Assembly: GCA_009733575.1 (NCBI GenBank)
Contig: ML769565.1
Span: forward strand, 2,713-66,712
Direction: 5' to 3'
Source: Gymnopus androsaceus JB14
Lineage: Eukaryota > Basidiomycota > Agaricomycetes > Agaricales > Omphalotaceae
Length of the DNA: 64,000 bases
The translations under genes were made by a program, and so were the position numbers. The number at the start of each line of letters is the position of its first letter. Within the stretch, counting starts at the first letter, position 1. The notes beneath the pieces are model-generated. The model did not search any database. It was given only the letters and a program-made list of their open reading frames with translations, and was not told the origin of the DNA. Positions 10,757 to 22,653 of the stretch are shown piece by piece.

Positions 10757-11905
10757 CATCAGCAAAACTTGGGTAATTGTCATAGATGTTATGGCAAGCC
10801 ATAGCAGCCATGGAACTATGAACTTCTATGAACTGCTATAGGTAGCTATGAGTTCATATGAGCTTACCAATTTGTATTGCCCTTTGACAGGTGTCATTCT
10901 CTATAGCAATTCATAGCTCTGGATAGATGGGGACCTTTCTGTGAGTGCTACAACATCAGCAAAAACAGTTTTGAGCCCAGGAGGATCCAAGGTCTCCTAG
11001 GCCTCTTAGGCAACCTGAGGCAACCTAGTTGGCCCAGGAAAAAGGGTAAAACTTTGGACACTTCAGGTCTCCTACAGTGCCCGCAGGCACTTCTCCAACA
11101 GGTCTGTTTTGGGCAGAAAAAAATAGCTAAAATTATAATAAAAATAGTTTTGGAAGGAAACCACTCAAAAGAATGCAATTTACATCAAGAAAGAAACTGG
11201 AGCCACATTTGGTAATAATTTCCCATGGTGTTCATTTTTGCAAGCCAAAATAACCAAAACTTTGTGCTCTCGGAACTCATTCTGCAGGCTGCAGGAAAGC
11301 TTATAACACCTTTTTTGAGCATTTTAATGTCATGCACATGGCCTTTATCCAGAAAATGCTCTTATTTAACTAGCAAAGCCAGGTTTTGGCAATGGATACA
11401 TGCGAAACTGATTGAATGAAGCAGATGGACATGGAAAAATGACACTGTACTGAATAACAGCCAATAAACTGGCTTTTTTTTTGCAAGAAAAGGTCAAAGC
11501 TGTATTACTATATATGGAAGGCACCTTCCTAATAGGGTATGACTAAGCAAAGTTCATTTTTCAATAGTGGTCCGAAAACCAAAACTTAAGCACTGGCTTA
11601 GTGAAGCACAAGCCAAGTAGAGCTATCCAAATGGAGTTGATTGTACCTATTTTTGAAAAAATTGGCTGGGTTTCACATGCTCTGAAAAGGTTTGAAAATT
11701 TTGTACTTTTTACAGTTACTCCAGTGATGGGAAGTGCCTGTGGGCACTGTAGTCATCCTAAATGTCCTGGAATATTCCAGGGTTGCCTAAGAGGACTAGG
11801 TGACCTTGGATCCTCCTGGGCCCAAAACAGTTTTTTCTTATGAAATGCTATGAGTGTTGGACGGAACTGTCCAGCTTTGTCCAGTACACCCAGATTTTGC
11901 TGATA
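10757..11905. mobile_element. CATCAG MITE (270-bp family) relic, split by a nested element
   Basis: The left part (from CATCAGCAAAACTTGGGT) follows the intact family member at 30404-30671 for about 190 bp, including TAGCAAGCCATAGCAGCCAT-like and GGATAGATGGGGACC words. The right end reappears after a nested insertion as ACACCCAGATTTTGCTGATA at 11886-11905, with the last base mutated. No clear target duplication remains (CA on the left, TT on the right), which fits an old, decayed copy. Confidence 0.5.
10954..11842. mobile_element. Nested 889-bp CATCAG element with long subterminal inverted repeat
   Basis: It begins CATCAGCAAAAACAGTTTTG and ends AACAGTTTTTTCTTATG (one change from CTGATG), flanked by AA on both sides. 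Inside the ends, about 130 bp on each side are inverted repeats of one another, including GGGCCCA/GCCCAGGAGGATCCAAGGT, CCTCTTAGGCAACC, AAGTGCC and GTGGGCACT-type words. The middle (~11120-11700) is AT-rich with no protein I recognise. It interrupts the element at 10757. Confidence 0.55.
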
Positions 11906-12402
11906 TTACAGAACTGTACAGATAAAAATATCAAGAGATATTGCAGCATTGGAAATGGGTGAAAGAGGAGCTGCATGAACTTTGTCAAGTGCTTGAAGAA
12001 TAATACTTGATACCTTTTCAAAGAAAGTGCTTGTATTTTGCATGAGTCAAGAAAACCAGACCTAGACCAGAGCAAAAAGTGCACCAGACTCAACAATGAG
12101 TAGGAAGATTGCTTCTACTTGTGTTTTCCTGGACATCTCCAGCAGCATATTGCCCACCATGCCTGATATCCTATTGGTGAGGTTCCCACAATATTAACTG
12201 TAAGATTGAGCACAATAGCATTCACATACTGGGAGCGAATGCAGATGCGTTCGTTGCGAACACATTTTGTGATTGGGTTGCCAGCCTGTGGAGGTTTACG
12301 GCTCTTTGGCTACGGAAGTGTACGTTTTGGGAGCCATAGGAATTTGGTAAAAAATGGCGTAACAAGATTCAAAAAAAAAAAAAAGATTTATTTAAATATA
12401 AC

Positions 12403-13023
12403 TGTTAGGCACCATCGTACCGGGGGGGGAAGCGGACCTGACCGAAGTCAAGCTGGGTCGGCGGACCAGTATCAACCAAGGCCACCAAGTAGTTGGGGCC
12501 AACCGGACACGAGAAGGAGGCGGGCCGCAGCCGTCTATTAGGGACGACCCTCGCTACGCCAATGGGTCACTGAAGGGAATGGGAAGCGACGACACCGAAA
12601 GGTTGTCGGTAAAGGTGTCCGAGGATGGACTTGACGATGCGAAGGTCGTCGGTTGAGTAAAGATCTAAGGCCGGAAGGGCGTTGAGTCGGAGTATAGGGG
12701 TTAATCCAAGTCATATTTAAACTAAAAGAACTATACACAAGATGAGTCGGCTATATACTACGGTAGTCCTTATTGTTAAAATAAAGATAATAGCTTCCTG
12801 TACGATATAAGTCGGCCGGGAAGGAGGGAATAATAAGTAATTGTCTTTCGGTTAGAATAATTGTTAAACGTGAGAGTGAATGGGAAACAATAAGAAATGG
12901 ACCGAAAGGGGACGAGGTGACCGGCCTGGACGGCTCGGTCACTTAGAAAAAATATCCGATATAAGTACAGAGGATCTCGGTCGTTCGGTAAGTGTACCGG
13001 CCGTAGCTGGCATGGTTGTAACA
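12403..13023 (-). repeat. LTR of Gypsy-like element, copy 2
   Basis: This is a 621-bp segment with the same TGTTA..TAACA boundaries as 9295-9903 and about the same sequence throughout. Length differences are homopolymer indels. It lies upstream of a short gag-start remnant. Same orientation as copy 1. Confidence 0.65.
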
Positions 13024-13290
13024 GAGGTATTTCTTGGCGGCGGGGCATGGAATGTATGAGAATCTGATTAAAACAAGCAAAAAACACCACTCCTCTACCA
13101 AATTTGAATTTTTGACAAACTTTCATTGCTGAATGATCTTTACCCTAATATATATCAATGCATGCGGGATGAATTTCTACATGTCTATTGGATGAATCAC
13201 TGTAACATTTTCTCTCAGAATTTCACCATATATTTGTCAGTCACGCTGAGTTGCACGTGATCTTGACTGAGCTTGGTGCTCCATACTTAA

Positions 13291-13630
13291 TAACACTTGA
13301 AAACATTCTCAAGGATGAGTTGAAGATCATAGGACATCATAGATGTCTAGATCATCAATTAAAAAGGAAGGGTTTGGAAAGCTTCAACCCTACCCTTACC
13401 CTCCATACCCTTGGGGTCAAAAACCCAGTGTTAGCCTTAAGGCCTTAATTAAGGCCTCCAAGCTAAGGGTGGACAGGGGTAGGGGTCAACCCGGGGTTTT
13501 GACCCAAGGGTATGGAGGGTAAGGGTAGGGGTTGAAGCTTTCAAAACCCTCCCTTTTTTAATTGATGATCTAGACATCTCATGATGTCCTATGATCTTCA
13601 ACTCATCCTTAAGAATGTTTTCAAGTGTTA
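13291..13630. repeat. Foldback, copy 2
   Basis: This repeats the arms and loop of 10172-10515 (TAACACTTGAAAACATTCT at the left edge and its complement at the right edge). Both copies keep pairing arms, as expected for a recent block duplication. Confidence 0.8.
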
Positions 13631-13844
13631 TTCCCTCTATTCTACCCAAAGTCTCATGAGTGGTACATCATTCTGTCTAAAACCCTTCCTAAAACCTGGA
13701 GGTTTGAAGGGTAAGGGTATGGAGGTAAGGGTGAGGTTAGGGCCTTTCCAACCCAGGGGTTAACCCCTGTCCATCCTTACTCCAAGCAGACCAAAGGTCT
13801 TATTTAACCCCAGATTGACCCCTACCCTGCATTTTTGAGCTCCA

Positions 13845-14553
13845 CATCAGCAAAACCTGGGTGTTCTGTACAGAGCTGTACAGCTCTGTACAGAACCCAC
13901 AGCACTTATAGGACCCATAGCAAGGTACCCCTCTGTACAGAACTGTGGGATGCTATGGGTTGCTGTGGATCACTGTGGACTTCGCGGGAACGCCGCCATC
14001 AGGGTTCTATTCAATATCAATTCAATACCAAATATATTATTTTGAATTGATTCCCTGGCTTGCGAGAGCGAAATACTAGCGAAATATTTATAAATCATTT
14101 TATTGGCGATTCCAAACTACTTATATACAACATACATACTTGACTCATCTACCAGGTCTACAAATGGTGTAAAATTCAACTGCAACCTCCTACCAGTCAT
14201 CGAATCCTTCTTCAATGACACTAAAAGATGTCATCAGATATACAATTAGAGCCTCCGAGTCAAAAACTGCATAGAGCAGAACTTACAGTCTGAGTTAAGT
14301 TGAGCTTAGTGGGGGAAGGAAAAGACGTCGAACTTGTCAAAACCGTTGATTAAATAGCATCCAAGGTTCACGTTGCCGTATCCATCAGCGGGAGAAGACA
14401 GGTGTCAGAATGCGCGAGCAACGGTGACCTACAGCATCTTACAGGACCTCATAGGACCTCATAGCATTCCACAGCACTGTACAGTGCTGTGGCTGCTATG
14501 GACTGCTATAAGCTGCTATAGGTGCTGTAGCGTTCACCCAGGTTCTGCTGATG
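13845..14553. mobile_element. CATCAG MITE, 709-bp family (copy 1)
   Basis: It starts CATCAGCAAAACCTGGGT and ends ACCCAGGTTCTGCTGATG, flanked by CA on each side. A nearly perfect internal palindrome CTGTACAGAGCTGTACAG follows the left end; ACAGCACTGTACAGTGCTGT and runs of TGCTATAGGTGC lie near the right end. The centre has no convincing ORF. The third R1 copy preserves the uninterrupted target GAGCTCCAATTGAGACTG at about 20931-20948, which proves the boundaries and the 2-bp duplication. Confidence 0.85.
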
Positions 14554-14909
14554 CAATTGAGACTGAAGCTGCAGTTGAACAAGCTATCCAAGCTGGATGT
14601 TTAAGTATGGTGTCCATTCAACAGGATTTCCTGCTGGCCCCCGTACCATAAGAAGGTAAAAGACAGTGTTACTGGAAGACATGTTGGTTCAATGGAAAAC
14701 TGCTGGAAGAAGTGAATCCAATGTACCTTGGGGAACCTCTGTGGATTCAGATCTTGATGAAGATCTGCCTCTTGTTGAGGAGTCCAACTAGAGCATTGTG
14801 CAAATTATAGTTTTAGGTGTTTTTGTGCAAATTCCTCAGACAGTTTTACATTTTGATTTTTTTTCATGCTGTCTTTTCACTCTAACATTTATCTTGATAC
14901 CCTATAGTC

Positions 14910-15065
14910 CATCAGCAAAACCTGGGTGAACTGTGGATTGCTGTGGATTGCTGTGGGTTGCTGTACAGCACTGTACAGAAGCCCAATACAATCCACAGAA
15001 GCCACAGTGCTGTCCAGTTCTGGATAGAGGGGACCTTGCTGTGGATCACCCAGGTTTTGCTGATG
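14910..15065. mobile_element. CATCAG MITE, 156-bp family (copy 1)
   Basis: It has CATCAGCAAAACCTGGGTGA at the left edge and its complement TCACCCAGGTTTTGCTGATG at the right edge, flanked by TC/TC. The internal sequence is repetitive (GCTGTGGATTGCTGTGG, CTGTACAGCACTGTACAG). The empty site is intact in R1 unit 3 (CCCTATAGTCATTTTTTCAG at ~21289). Confidence 0.9.
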
Positions 15066-16508
15066 TCATTTTTTCAGTGGAGAGGGAATGTTGTGCTTCA
15101 TACATGTATACACGCATATGAATTGCAACAAGTCCCTTGACCTTCATATCCTAGCTACATACTTACCAGTTTTTGGTGCTCTGGGCACATTTTGTTCCTT
15201 GCTACTCAATGTTACTAGCACAACCATTTACTAATGATAGATACATAGAAGACTTAGTACATAGAAACCCACACATTGCATATACTGTATTGTTTTGAAT
15301 TTAAGTTCAGTAACACATAATGTGGGTACTGATGAATGATTTCTATCTTTGTAATGTGTAACATTGATTGAACTATGATTTTTCTGCGCTTATATGCTAA
15401 CTTTGGCAGCCAGCTACACCGGCCACTATATTTGAATGGAATTTTCATGTGTCATGCCATGGTGCCACCTGGCAGTGGCTGAACTCTGAACTGATGTGAC
15501 CAGGCTGTAATGTGTAACATCAGCTGAACTTATTTTTGAAACAATACTTCCTATTACCTCACTATATAATAAATGTACTATGTGCCCATGGAAAGTGACA
15601 GTCCACCAGTATTTTGCTCAAATTTTTGAACAAATGCATATTTTCACTTGATTCAAGTTATGGACTCAATCTACACATTCAGTGAAACTGTTCTGGATCA
15701 TTTAGAAATATGCCTCTGGGAAATATCTGCTATATTTAGCAAATTCCCTAGTTTTAAAAATACTGTAAAACTGTACATGAGCAAATATTTATCTGCACCT
15801 GCAGTTGTTTACACATGAAAAGCCAGGTGTCAAAATGGGGAGTTCTACTTTTTCCATATCTTTAGTGAACAATAGAAGATTGAACAAGGATTTAAAGAAA
15901 ATCAGCCAATCATATATTCTCCCTGAATTAAGCTCAAAACTCCCATGATTTATTGCTGGTAAGTGTATAGAATCAAGTGAGTGTGTACAGTAGATGAAGA
16001 CTACAAGTCTGTTTGGGGTAAAAAAATATGATGAATCCTCAAAGATTTTCATTGTTTTTCGGTGAGGCAATACTGCCAGCCCATCACTTTCCATGGGCAT
16101 GAGTAGTATAACACTTGATCAATTAATCTTGCTTCCCTTTTTCCTCCATCAAGTCTTCTGGGGTTGTAGTACCAGCCATGCATCTTGTTACCTAGCACAA
16201 TCCAAGGTCACAGTATCAATAGCGTTGTCTGAATTAATAAACACTTTAGTGTCAAAAATGACATCAGCAATGTTGACACCTTATTAGTCTCTAGTGTCAG
16301 TATTTATGCAAGTAGACTCAAATCACCTATGTCCAATAGTACTAGGAGTATCAGCAGTGTCCATTTAATTGGCTTATTTTTGACCCAAAGTGCCCAAGCT
16401 CTCCAAGCAATAATTGTATCAGCAATAAGAACTATATGTGACTTTAAGTATCAGTTTTTCCATGATTGAAACTTTGGGTGTCTGGTTCGGACCACTCTAT
16501 TATATATA

Positions 16509-16782
16509 CATCAGCAAAACCTGGGTGAACTGGATAGCACTGGATAGTGCTATCCAGCGCTCATAAGCACATCATAGCAAGGTCCCCATCTATCCAGAGC
16601 TATGGGCTGCTATGGACTGCTATGGATTGCTATTAGAGCATGACATCTGTCAACAGGCAATATAATTTGGGAAGTCCATAGTAACCATAGCTACCCATAG
16701 CAATTCATAGCAGACCTCATAGTTTCTATGGCTGCTGTGGCTTGCTGTAACAGCTATGGCAATTATCCAGGTTTTGCTGATG
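16509..16782. mobile_element. CATCAG MITE, 270-bp family (copy 1)
   Basis: The left end is CATCAGCAAAACCTGGGTGA and the right end ATCCAGGTTTTGCTGATG, flanked by TA/TA. It carries many CATAGC/GCTATG words (GGGCTGCTATGGACTGCTATGG, CCATAGCTACCCATAGCAATTCATAGC). The same element is at 19493-19762 in the same orientation and at 30404-30671 in the opposite orientation. It has no coding capacity. Confidence 0.9.
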
Positions 16783-16802
16783 TATTCTATTTTTGAGCTC
16801 CA

Positions 16803-17506
16803 CATCAGCAAAACTGGGTGTTCTGTACAGAGCTGTACAGCTCTGTACAGAACCCACAGCACTTATAGGACCATAGCAAGGTACCCCTCTGTAAGAACTG
16901 TGGATGCTATGGGTTCTGTGGATCACTGTGGACTTCGCGGGAACGCCGCCATCAGGGTTCTATTCAATATCAATTCAATACCAAATATATTATTTTGAAT
17001 TGATTCCCTGGCTTGCGAGAGCGAAATACTAGCGAAATATTTATAAATCATTTTATTGGCGATTCCAAACTACTTTATACAACATACATACTTGACTCAT
17101 CTACCAGGTCTACAAATGGTGTAAATTCAACTGCAACCTCCTACCAGTCATCGAATCCTTCTTCAATGACACTAAAAGATGTCATCAGATATACAATTAG
17201 AGCCTCCGAGTCAAAAACTGCATAGAGCAGAACTTACAGTCTGAGTTAAGTTGAGCTTAGTGGGGGAAGGAAAAGACGTCGAACTTGTCAAAACCGTTGA
17301 TTAAATAGCATCCAAGGTTCACGTTGCCGTATCCATCAGCTGGGAATGACAGGTGTCAGAATGCGCGAGCAACGGTGAACCTACAGCATCTTACAGGACC
17401 TCATAGGACCTCATAGCATTCCACAGCACTGTACAGTGCTGTGGCTGCTATGGACTGCTATAAGCTGCTATAGGTGCTGTAGCGTTCACGCCAGGTTCTG
17501 CTGATG
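16803..17506. mobile_element. CATCAG MITE, 709-bp family (copy 2)
   Basis: Same family and same insertion site as 13845-14553, flanked by CA/CA, 704 bp. The right end reads CCAGGTTCTGCTGATG. It differs from copy 1 mainly by single-base indels. Confidence 0.85.
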
Positions 17507-17874
17507 CAATTGTGAGACTGAAGCTGGCAGTTGAACAAGCTATCCAAGCTGGATTGTTAAGTATGGTGTCCATTATCAACCAGGATTTCCTGCTTTGCCC
17601 CCAAGTACCATAAGAAGGTAAAAAGACAGTGTTACTGGAAGACATGTTGGGTTCAATGGAAAACTGCTGGAAGAAGTGAATCCAATGTACCTTGGGGAAC
17701 CTCTGTGGATTCAGATCTTGATGAAGATCTGCCTCTTGTTGAGGAGTCCAACTAGAGCATTGGTGCAAATTATAGTTTTAGGTGTTTTTGTGCAAATTCC
17801 TCAGACAGTTTTACATTTTGATTTTTTTTCATGCTGTCTTTTCACTCTAACATTTATCTTGATACCCTATAGTC

Positions 17875-18031
17875 CATCAGCAAAACCTGGGTGAACTGTG
17901 GATTGCTGTGGATTGCTGTGGGTTGCTGTACAGCACTGTACAGAAGCCCAATACAATCCACAGAAGCACAGTGCTGTCCAGTTCTGGATAGAGGGGGACC
18001 TTGCTGTGGGATCACCCAGGTTTTGCTGATG
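17875..18031. mobile_element. CATCAG MITE, 156-bp family (copy 2)
   Basis: This is the orthologous insertion of 14910-15065 in R1 unit 2, flanked by TC/TC, 157 bp, with inverted ends of about 20 bp. Confidence 0.9.
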
Positions 18032-19492
18032 TCATGTTTTTCAGTGGAGAGGGAATGTTGTGCTTCATACATGTATACACGCATATGAATTTGCAACAAG
18101 TCCTTGGACCTTTCATATCCTAGCTACATACTTACCAGTTTTTGGTGCTCTTGGGCACATTTTGTTCCTTGCTACTCAATGTTACTAGCACAACCATTTA
18201 CTTAGTGATAGATACATAGAAGACTTAGTACATAGAAACCCACACATTGCATATACTGTATTGTTTTGAATTTAAGTTCAGTAACACATAATGTGGGGTA
18301 CTGAACTGGGGTGATTTCTATCTTTGTAATGTGTAACATTGGCCTTTGAACTATGATTTTTCTGCGCTTATATGCTAACTTTGGCAGCCAGCTACACCGG
18401 CCACTATATTTGAATGGAATTTTCATGTGTCATGCCATGGTGCCACCTGGCAGTGGCTGAACTCTGAACTGAATGTGACCAGGCTGTAATGTGTAACATC
18501 AGCTGAACTTATTTTTGAAACAATACAGTACCTCCTATTACCTCACTATATAATACATGTACTTGTGCCCATGGAAAGTGACAGTCCACCAGTATTTTGC
18601 TCATAATTTTTGAACAAATGCATATTTCACTTGATTCAAGTTATGGACTCAATCTACACATTCAGTGAAACTGTTCTGGATCATTTAGAAATATGCCTCT
18701 GGGAAATATCTGCTATATTTAGCAAATTCCCTAGTTTTAAAAATACTGTAAAACTGTACATGAGCAAATATTTATCTGCACCTGCAGTTGTTTACACATG
18801 AAAAGCCAGGTGTCAAAAATGGGGAGTTCTACTTTTTCCATATCTTTAGTGAACAATAGAAGTTGAAACAAGGATTTAAAGAAAAATCAGCCAAAATCTT
18901 ATTCCCTGAATTAAGCTCAAAACTCCCATGATTTATTGCTGGTAAGTGTATAGAATCAAGTGAGTGTGTACAGTAGATGAAGACTACAAGTTGTTTGGGG
19001 TAAAAAATATGATGATCCTCAAAAGATTTTCATTGTTTTTCGGTGAGGCAATACTGCCAGCCCATCACTTTCCATGGGCATGAGTAGTTACACTTGATCA
19101 ATTAATCTTGCTTCCCTTTTCCTCCATCAAGTCTTACTGGGGTTGTAGTACCAGCCATGCCATCTTGTTACCTAGCACAATCCAAGGTCACAGTATCAAT
19201 AGCGTTGTCTGAATTAATAAACACTTTAGTGTCAAAAATGACATCAGCAATGTTGACACCTTATTAGTCTCTAGTGTCAGTATTTATGCCAAGTAGACTC
19301 AAATCACCTATGTCCAATAGTACTAGGAGTATCAGCAGTGTCCATTTAATTGGCTTATTTTTGACCCAAAGTGCCCAAGCTCTCCAAGCAATAATTGTAT
19401 CAGCAATTAAGAACTATATGTGACTTTAAGTATCAGTTTTTCCATGATTGAAAACTTTGGGTGTCTGGTTCGGACCACTCCTATTATCTATA

Positions 19493-19762
19493 CATCAGCA
19501 AAACCTGGGTGAACTGGATAGCACTGGATAGTGCTATCCAGCGCTCATAGCACTCATAGCAAGGTCCCCATCTATCCAGAGCTATGGGCTGCTATGGACT
19601 GCTATGGATTGCTATTAGAGCATGACATCTGTCAACAGGCAATATAATTTGGGAAGTCCATAGTAACTCATAGCTACCCATAGCAATTCATAGCAGCTCA
19701 TAGTTCTATGGCTGCTGTGGCTTGCTGTAACAGCTATGGCAATTATCCAGGTTTTGCTGATG
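19493..19762. mobile_element. CATCAG MITE, 270-bp family (copy 2)
   Basis: Same element as 16509-16782, flanked by TA/TA. R1 unit 3 has the unoccupied sequence CTATTATCTATATTC at about 22991-23005. To its right the sequence switches to the upstream flank of GH12 copy 3. Confidence 0.9.
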
Positions 19763-20164
19763 TATTCTGTCATAGATAGGTAGGGCGCTTGAGTGCTAGC
19801 ATCCAGCCCTAGGACTGAGGCTCTAGGTAACATTTCTTCTTTTTCCGCTACTGGTTACTAATACAGCTAAATCATCAAAAAATCAAAACCCGCATCACGT
19901 TTTATGACAGAGCATGCAAGCATAATCTTTCTTCCCAACGCAGAGATCATGACATTTTTTATTCTGCCACAAGTTCACACGCGTTCATCAGTGCTTTGGG
20001 CACATTTTGCTCCTTGCTACTCAATGGTACTATGTAGCACAACTATTTACTTAGTCATAGATACATAGAGGACTCAGTACATAGAAAAACTAGTAATGTA
20101 TCAACATACATATAGAGAACTTCCCTACTTCCATATACCAATTTCCTTTATCCCATGAACATCC

Positions 20165-21110
20165 TTGAAGTACTCTCTCAAACCAAAAGCACATTCCTGT
20201 ATACACAAGGAGCCAAGCTTTACATCTGGAGCCCACTGTGAGGGGCCCCCTGATACGTGCTACTGGGATGTATGCACTGCATTGAGATTTGCTGATTGCC
20301 CCAATTTCACAGAATGGATTGCCAAGGGTCAAGTTGAGTGCAATGCTGAAGGGAAAATCATCTTGAAAGGTGGTAATTGTCTCCCCATCAAGTCCAGATA
20401 TAAAGGTGGACTCATCAAGACTTGCTTTGAATGTTACTTTGAAGATAATCCATCTGCAAAATCATGGATTCTGGAGACTCCATCACAGACTCCAGCACTC
20501 ATCAGCAAAAACTGTTTTTTCTGATGCCCATCCCTACAGATCACCAGAGTTGCAGTAAGTACTCACTCAAAGTACTCCCTGAGTGGGTACCAGGGTCCAG
20601 GGATGCTGTCAAAAGTAGCATTGTTTATGACCAACAAGGCCTAGGACCTTGAAGATGAAGAAGAAGAAATCTCATTGCCTGTGAAGGTTAATCTTCAAAA
20701 TGGAAACAAGAAGGTCTGCAAAGAATTGTACCTCTGCAGATGGCATGGATTCAGTTGCCAATCCTCCCACTGGCAACAAGCCAGAACCCTCTCAGTCCAT
20801 TCCTCCTGCTCCTCTTGGTCCTGCCAAGCTGTCAAAACGGATTATTGGCAAACTCCCTCAGAATTATGTCCCACCAGCTGAACACAGTCTAGGTGTGCCT
20901 CCAAAGGATGATGGTCAAAACTACTGTTTTTGAGCTCCAATTGAGACTGAAGCTGCAGTTGAACAAGCTATCCAAGCTGGATTGTTAAGTATGGTGTCCA
21001 TTCAACAGGATTTCCTGCTTGCAATTGCCCCCAAGTACCATAAGAAGGTAAAAGACAGTGTTACTGGAAGACATTTTGGGTTCAATGGAAAACTGCTGGA
21101 AGTGAATCCA
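20165..21110 (+). pseudogene. Retroelement gag-pol fragment
   Basis: The segment at 20225-20480 encodes ADCPNFTEWIAKGQVECN followed by GKIILKGGNCLPIK. In basidiomycete retroelements a CCHC zinc knuckle is commonly followed by a CP...E.I..GK......G.I.LP.G motif, and this is a degenerate match with the knuckle cysteines and histidine partly lost. After frame breaks, 20760-20930 encodes a Pro-rich linker, and 20941-21110 encodes IETEAAVEQAIQAGLLSMVS and DFLLAIAPKYHKKVKDSV, like the region just before the protease. No protease, RT or integrase motif follows. Confidence 0.5.
20500..20526. repeat. 27-bp CATCAG..CTGATG miniature
   Basis: CATCAGCAAAAACTGTTTTTTCTGATG-type ends lie back to back with essentially no interior, resembling the two ends of the element at 10954-11842. 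The flanking dinucleotides (CT, CC) do not match. It may be a deletion remnant or chance. Confidence 0.3.
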
Positions 21111-22411
21111 ATGTACCTTGAGGAACCTCTGTGGATTCAGATCTTGATGAAGATCTGCCTCTCGTTGAGGAGTCCAACTAGAGCATTGGTGCAAATTATA
21201 GTTTTAGGTGTTTTTGTGCAAATTCCTCAGACAGTTTTACATTTTGATTTTTTTTCATGCTGTCTTTTCACTCTAACATTTATCTTGATACCCTATAGTC
21301 ATTTTTTCAGTGGAGAGGGAATGTTGTGCTTCATACATGTCTACACGCATATGAATTTGCAACAAGTCCCTTGGACCTTCATATCCTAGCTACATACTTA
21401 CCAGTTTTTGGTGCTCTTGGGCACATTTTGTTCCTTGCTACTCAATGTTACTAGCACAACCATTTACTTAGTGATAGATACATAGAAGACTTAGTACATA
21501 GAAACCCACACATTGCATATACTGTATTGTTTTGAATTTAAGTTCAGTAACACATAATGTGGGGTACTGAACTGGGGTCATTTCTATCTTTGTAATGTGT
21601 AACATTGGCCTTTGAACTATGATTTTTCTGCACTTATATGCTAAATTTGGCAGCCAGCTACACTGGCCACTATATTTGAATGGAATTTTCATGTGTCATG
21701 CCACGGTGCCACCTGGCAGTGGCTGAACTCTGAACTGAATGTGTCCAGGCTGTAATGTGTAACATCAGCTGAACTTATTTTTGAAACAATACGGTACCTC
21801 CTATTACTTCACTATATAATACATGTACTTGTGCCCATGGAAAGTGACGGTCCACCAGTATTTTGCTCATAATTTTTGAACAAATGCATATTTTCACTTG
21901 ATTCAAGTTATGGACTCAATCTACACATTCAGTGAAACTGTTCTGGAACATTTAGAAATATGCCTCTGGGAAATATCTGCTATATTTAGCAAATTCCCTA
22001 GTTTTAAAAATACTGTAAAACTGTTCATGAGCAAATATTTATCTGCACCTGCAGTTGTTTACACATGAAAAGCCAGGTGTCAAAAATGGGGAGTTCTACT
22101 TTTTCCACATCTTTAGCGAACAATAGAAGGTGAAACAAGGATTTAAAGAAAAATCAGCCAAAATCTTATCCCCTGAATTAAGCTCAAAACTCCCATGATT
22201 TATTGCTGGTAAGTGTATAGAATCAAGTGAGTGTGTACAGTAGATGAAGACTACAAGTTGTTTGGGGTAAAAAATATGATGATCCTCAGAAGATATTCAT
22301 TGTTTTTTGGTGAGGCAATACTGCCAGCCCATCACTTTCCATGGGCATGAGTAGTTACACTTGATCTATTAATCTTGCTTCCCTTTTCCCCCATCAAGTC
22401 TTACTGGGGTT

Positions 22412-22653
22412 CATCAGCAATACCTGCATCAGCAAAACCTGGATGGTTGATAAGACATCTTAATACATTCTGGAGCAAGGGTACCCTCTCCACAGTGCTC
22501 CAGAGAGCTCTCTGGAGAGGGTACCCTTACTCCAGAATGTATTGGCCAAGATACAGGTTTTGCTGATGTGTGAGATCTCATAGCAAGGTCCCCCTCTGCA
22601 CAGAACTGGACAGAGGGGGACCTTGCTATGAGATCTCACAGGTTTTGCTGATG
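22412..22653. mobile_element. Hairpin CATCAG MITE containing a second MITE
   Basis: The outer element starts CATCAGCAATACCTG and ends CAGGTTTTGCTGATG, flanked by TT/TT; the empty site GGGGTTGTAGTACC is present in R1 units 1 and 2 (~16160 and ~19140). Without the inner insertion it would be a ~100-bp near-perfect hairpin whose arms are TGAGATCTCATAGCAAGGTC and its complement. Confidence 0.85.
22427..22568. mobile_element. Inner hairpin MITE nested in 22412-22653
   Basis: It starts CATCAGCAAAACCTGG and ends CAGGTTTTGCTGATG, flanked by TG/TG generated inside the left arm of the outer element. The centre is a palindrome (ACATTCTGGAGCAAGGGTAC and its complement around GAGAGCTCTC). 142 bp, non-coding. 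Confidence 0.85.

Larger units (their letters stand above)
12221..13829. repeat. Duplicated block D2
   Basis: This is the second copy of D1. It retains only about 100 bp of the gag start (from 12232), then the leader with a 14-A run, the LTR, the flank and the foldback. It ends at CCCTACCCTG (13829), where the R1 repeat begins with TTTTTGAGCTCCA. No intact coding capacity is present. Confidence 0.8.
13832..16508. repeat. R1 repeat, unit 1 (retroelement-derived, AT-rich)
   Basis: This is one of three ~2-kb units (others 16790-19492 and 20927-23005). The 5' part (14554-14780) encodes a degraded piece, in frame IETEAAVEQAIQAG then SMVSIQQDFLL, matching the gag-pol-like fragment of unit 3. The remainder has no convincing gene and includes a string of invariant words such as GTGATAGATACATAGAAGACTTAG and TTGGCAGCCAGCTACACCGG. 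It is interrupted by MITEs at 13845 and 14910 and bounded by one at 16509. Confidence 0.8.
16790..19492. repeat. R1 repeat, unit 2
   Basis: This is nearly identical to unit 1 along its full length. It carries the same two MITE insertions at the same sites (16803 and 17875) and is bounded by the 270-bp MITE at 19493. Units 1 and 2 therefore duplicated after those insertions. Unit 3, which lacks them, represents the earlier state or was copied before them. Confidence 0.8.

Noticed and set aside
9295..13023. Two LTRs in the same orientation as the ends of one retrotransposon
   Set aside because: Each LTR is followed by its own gag start on the same side, and ~270 bp of non-LTR flank plus the foldback are shared, so this is a block duplication, not a 5'/3' LTR pair.
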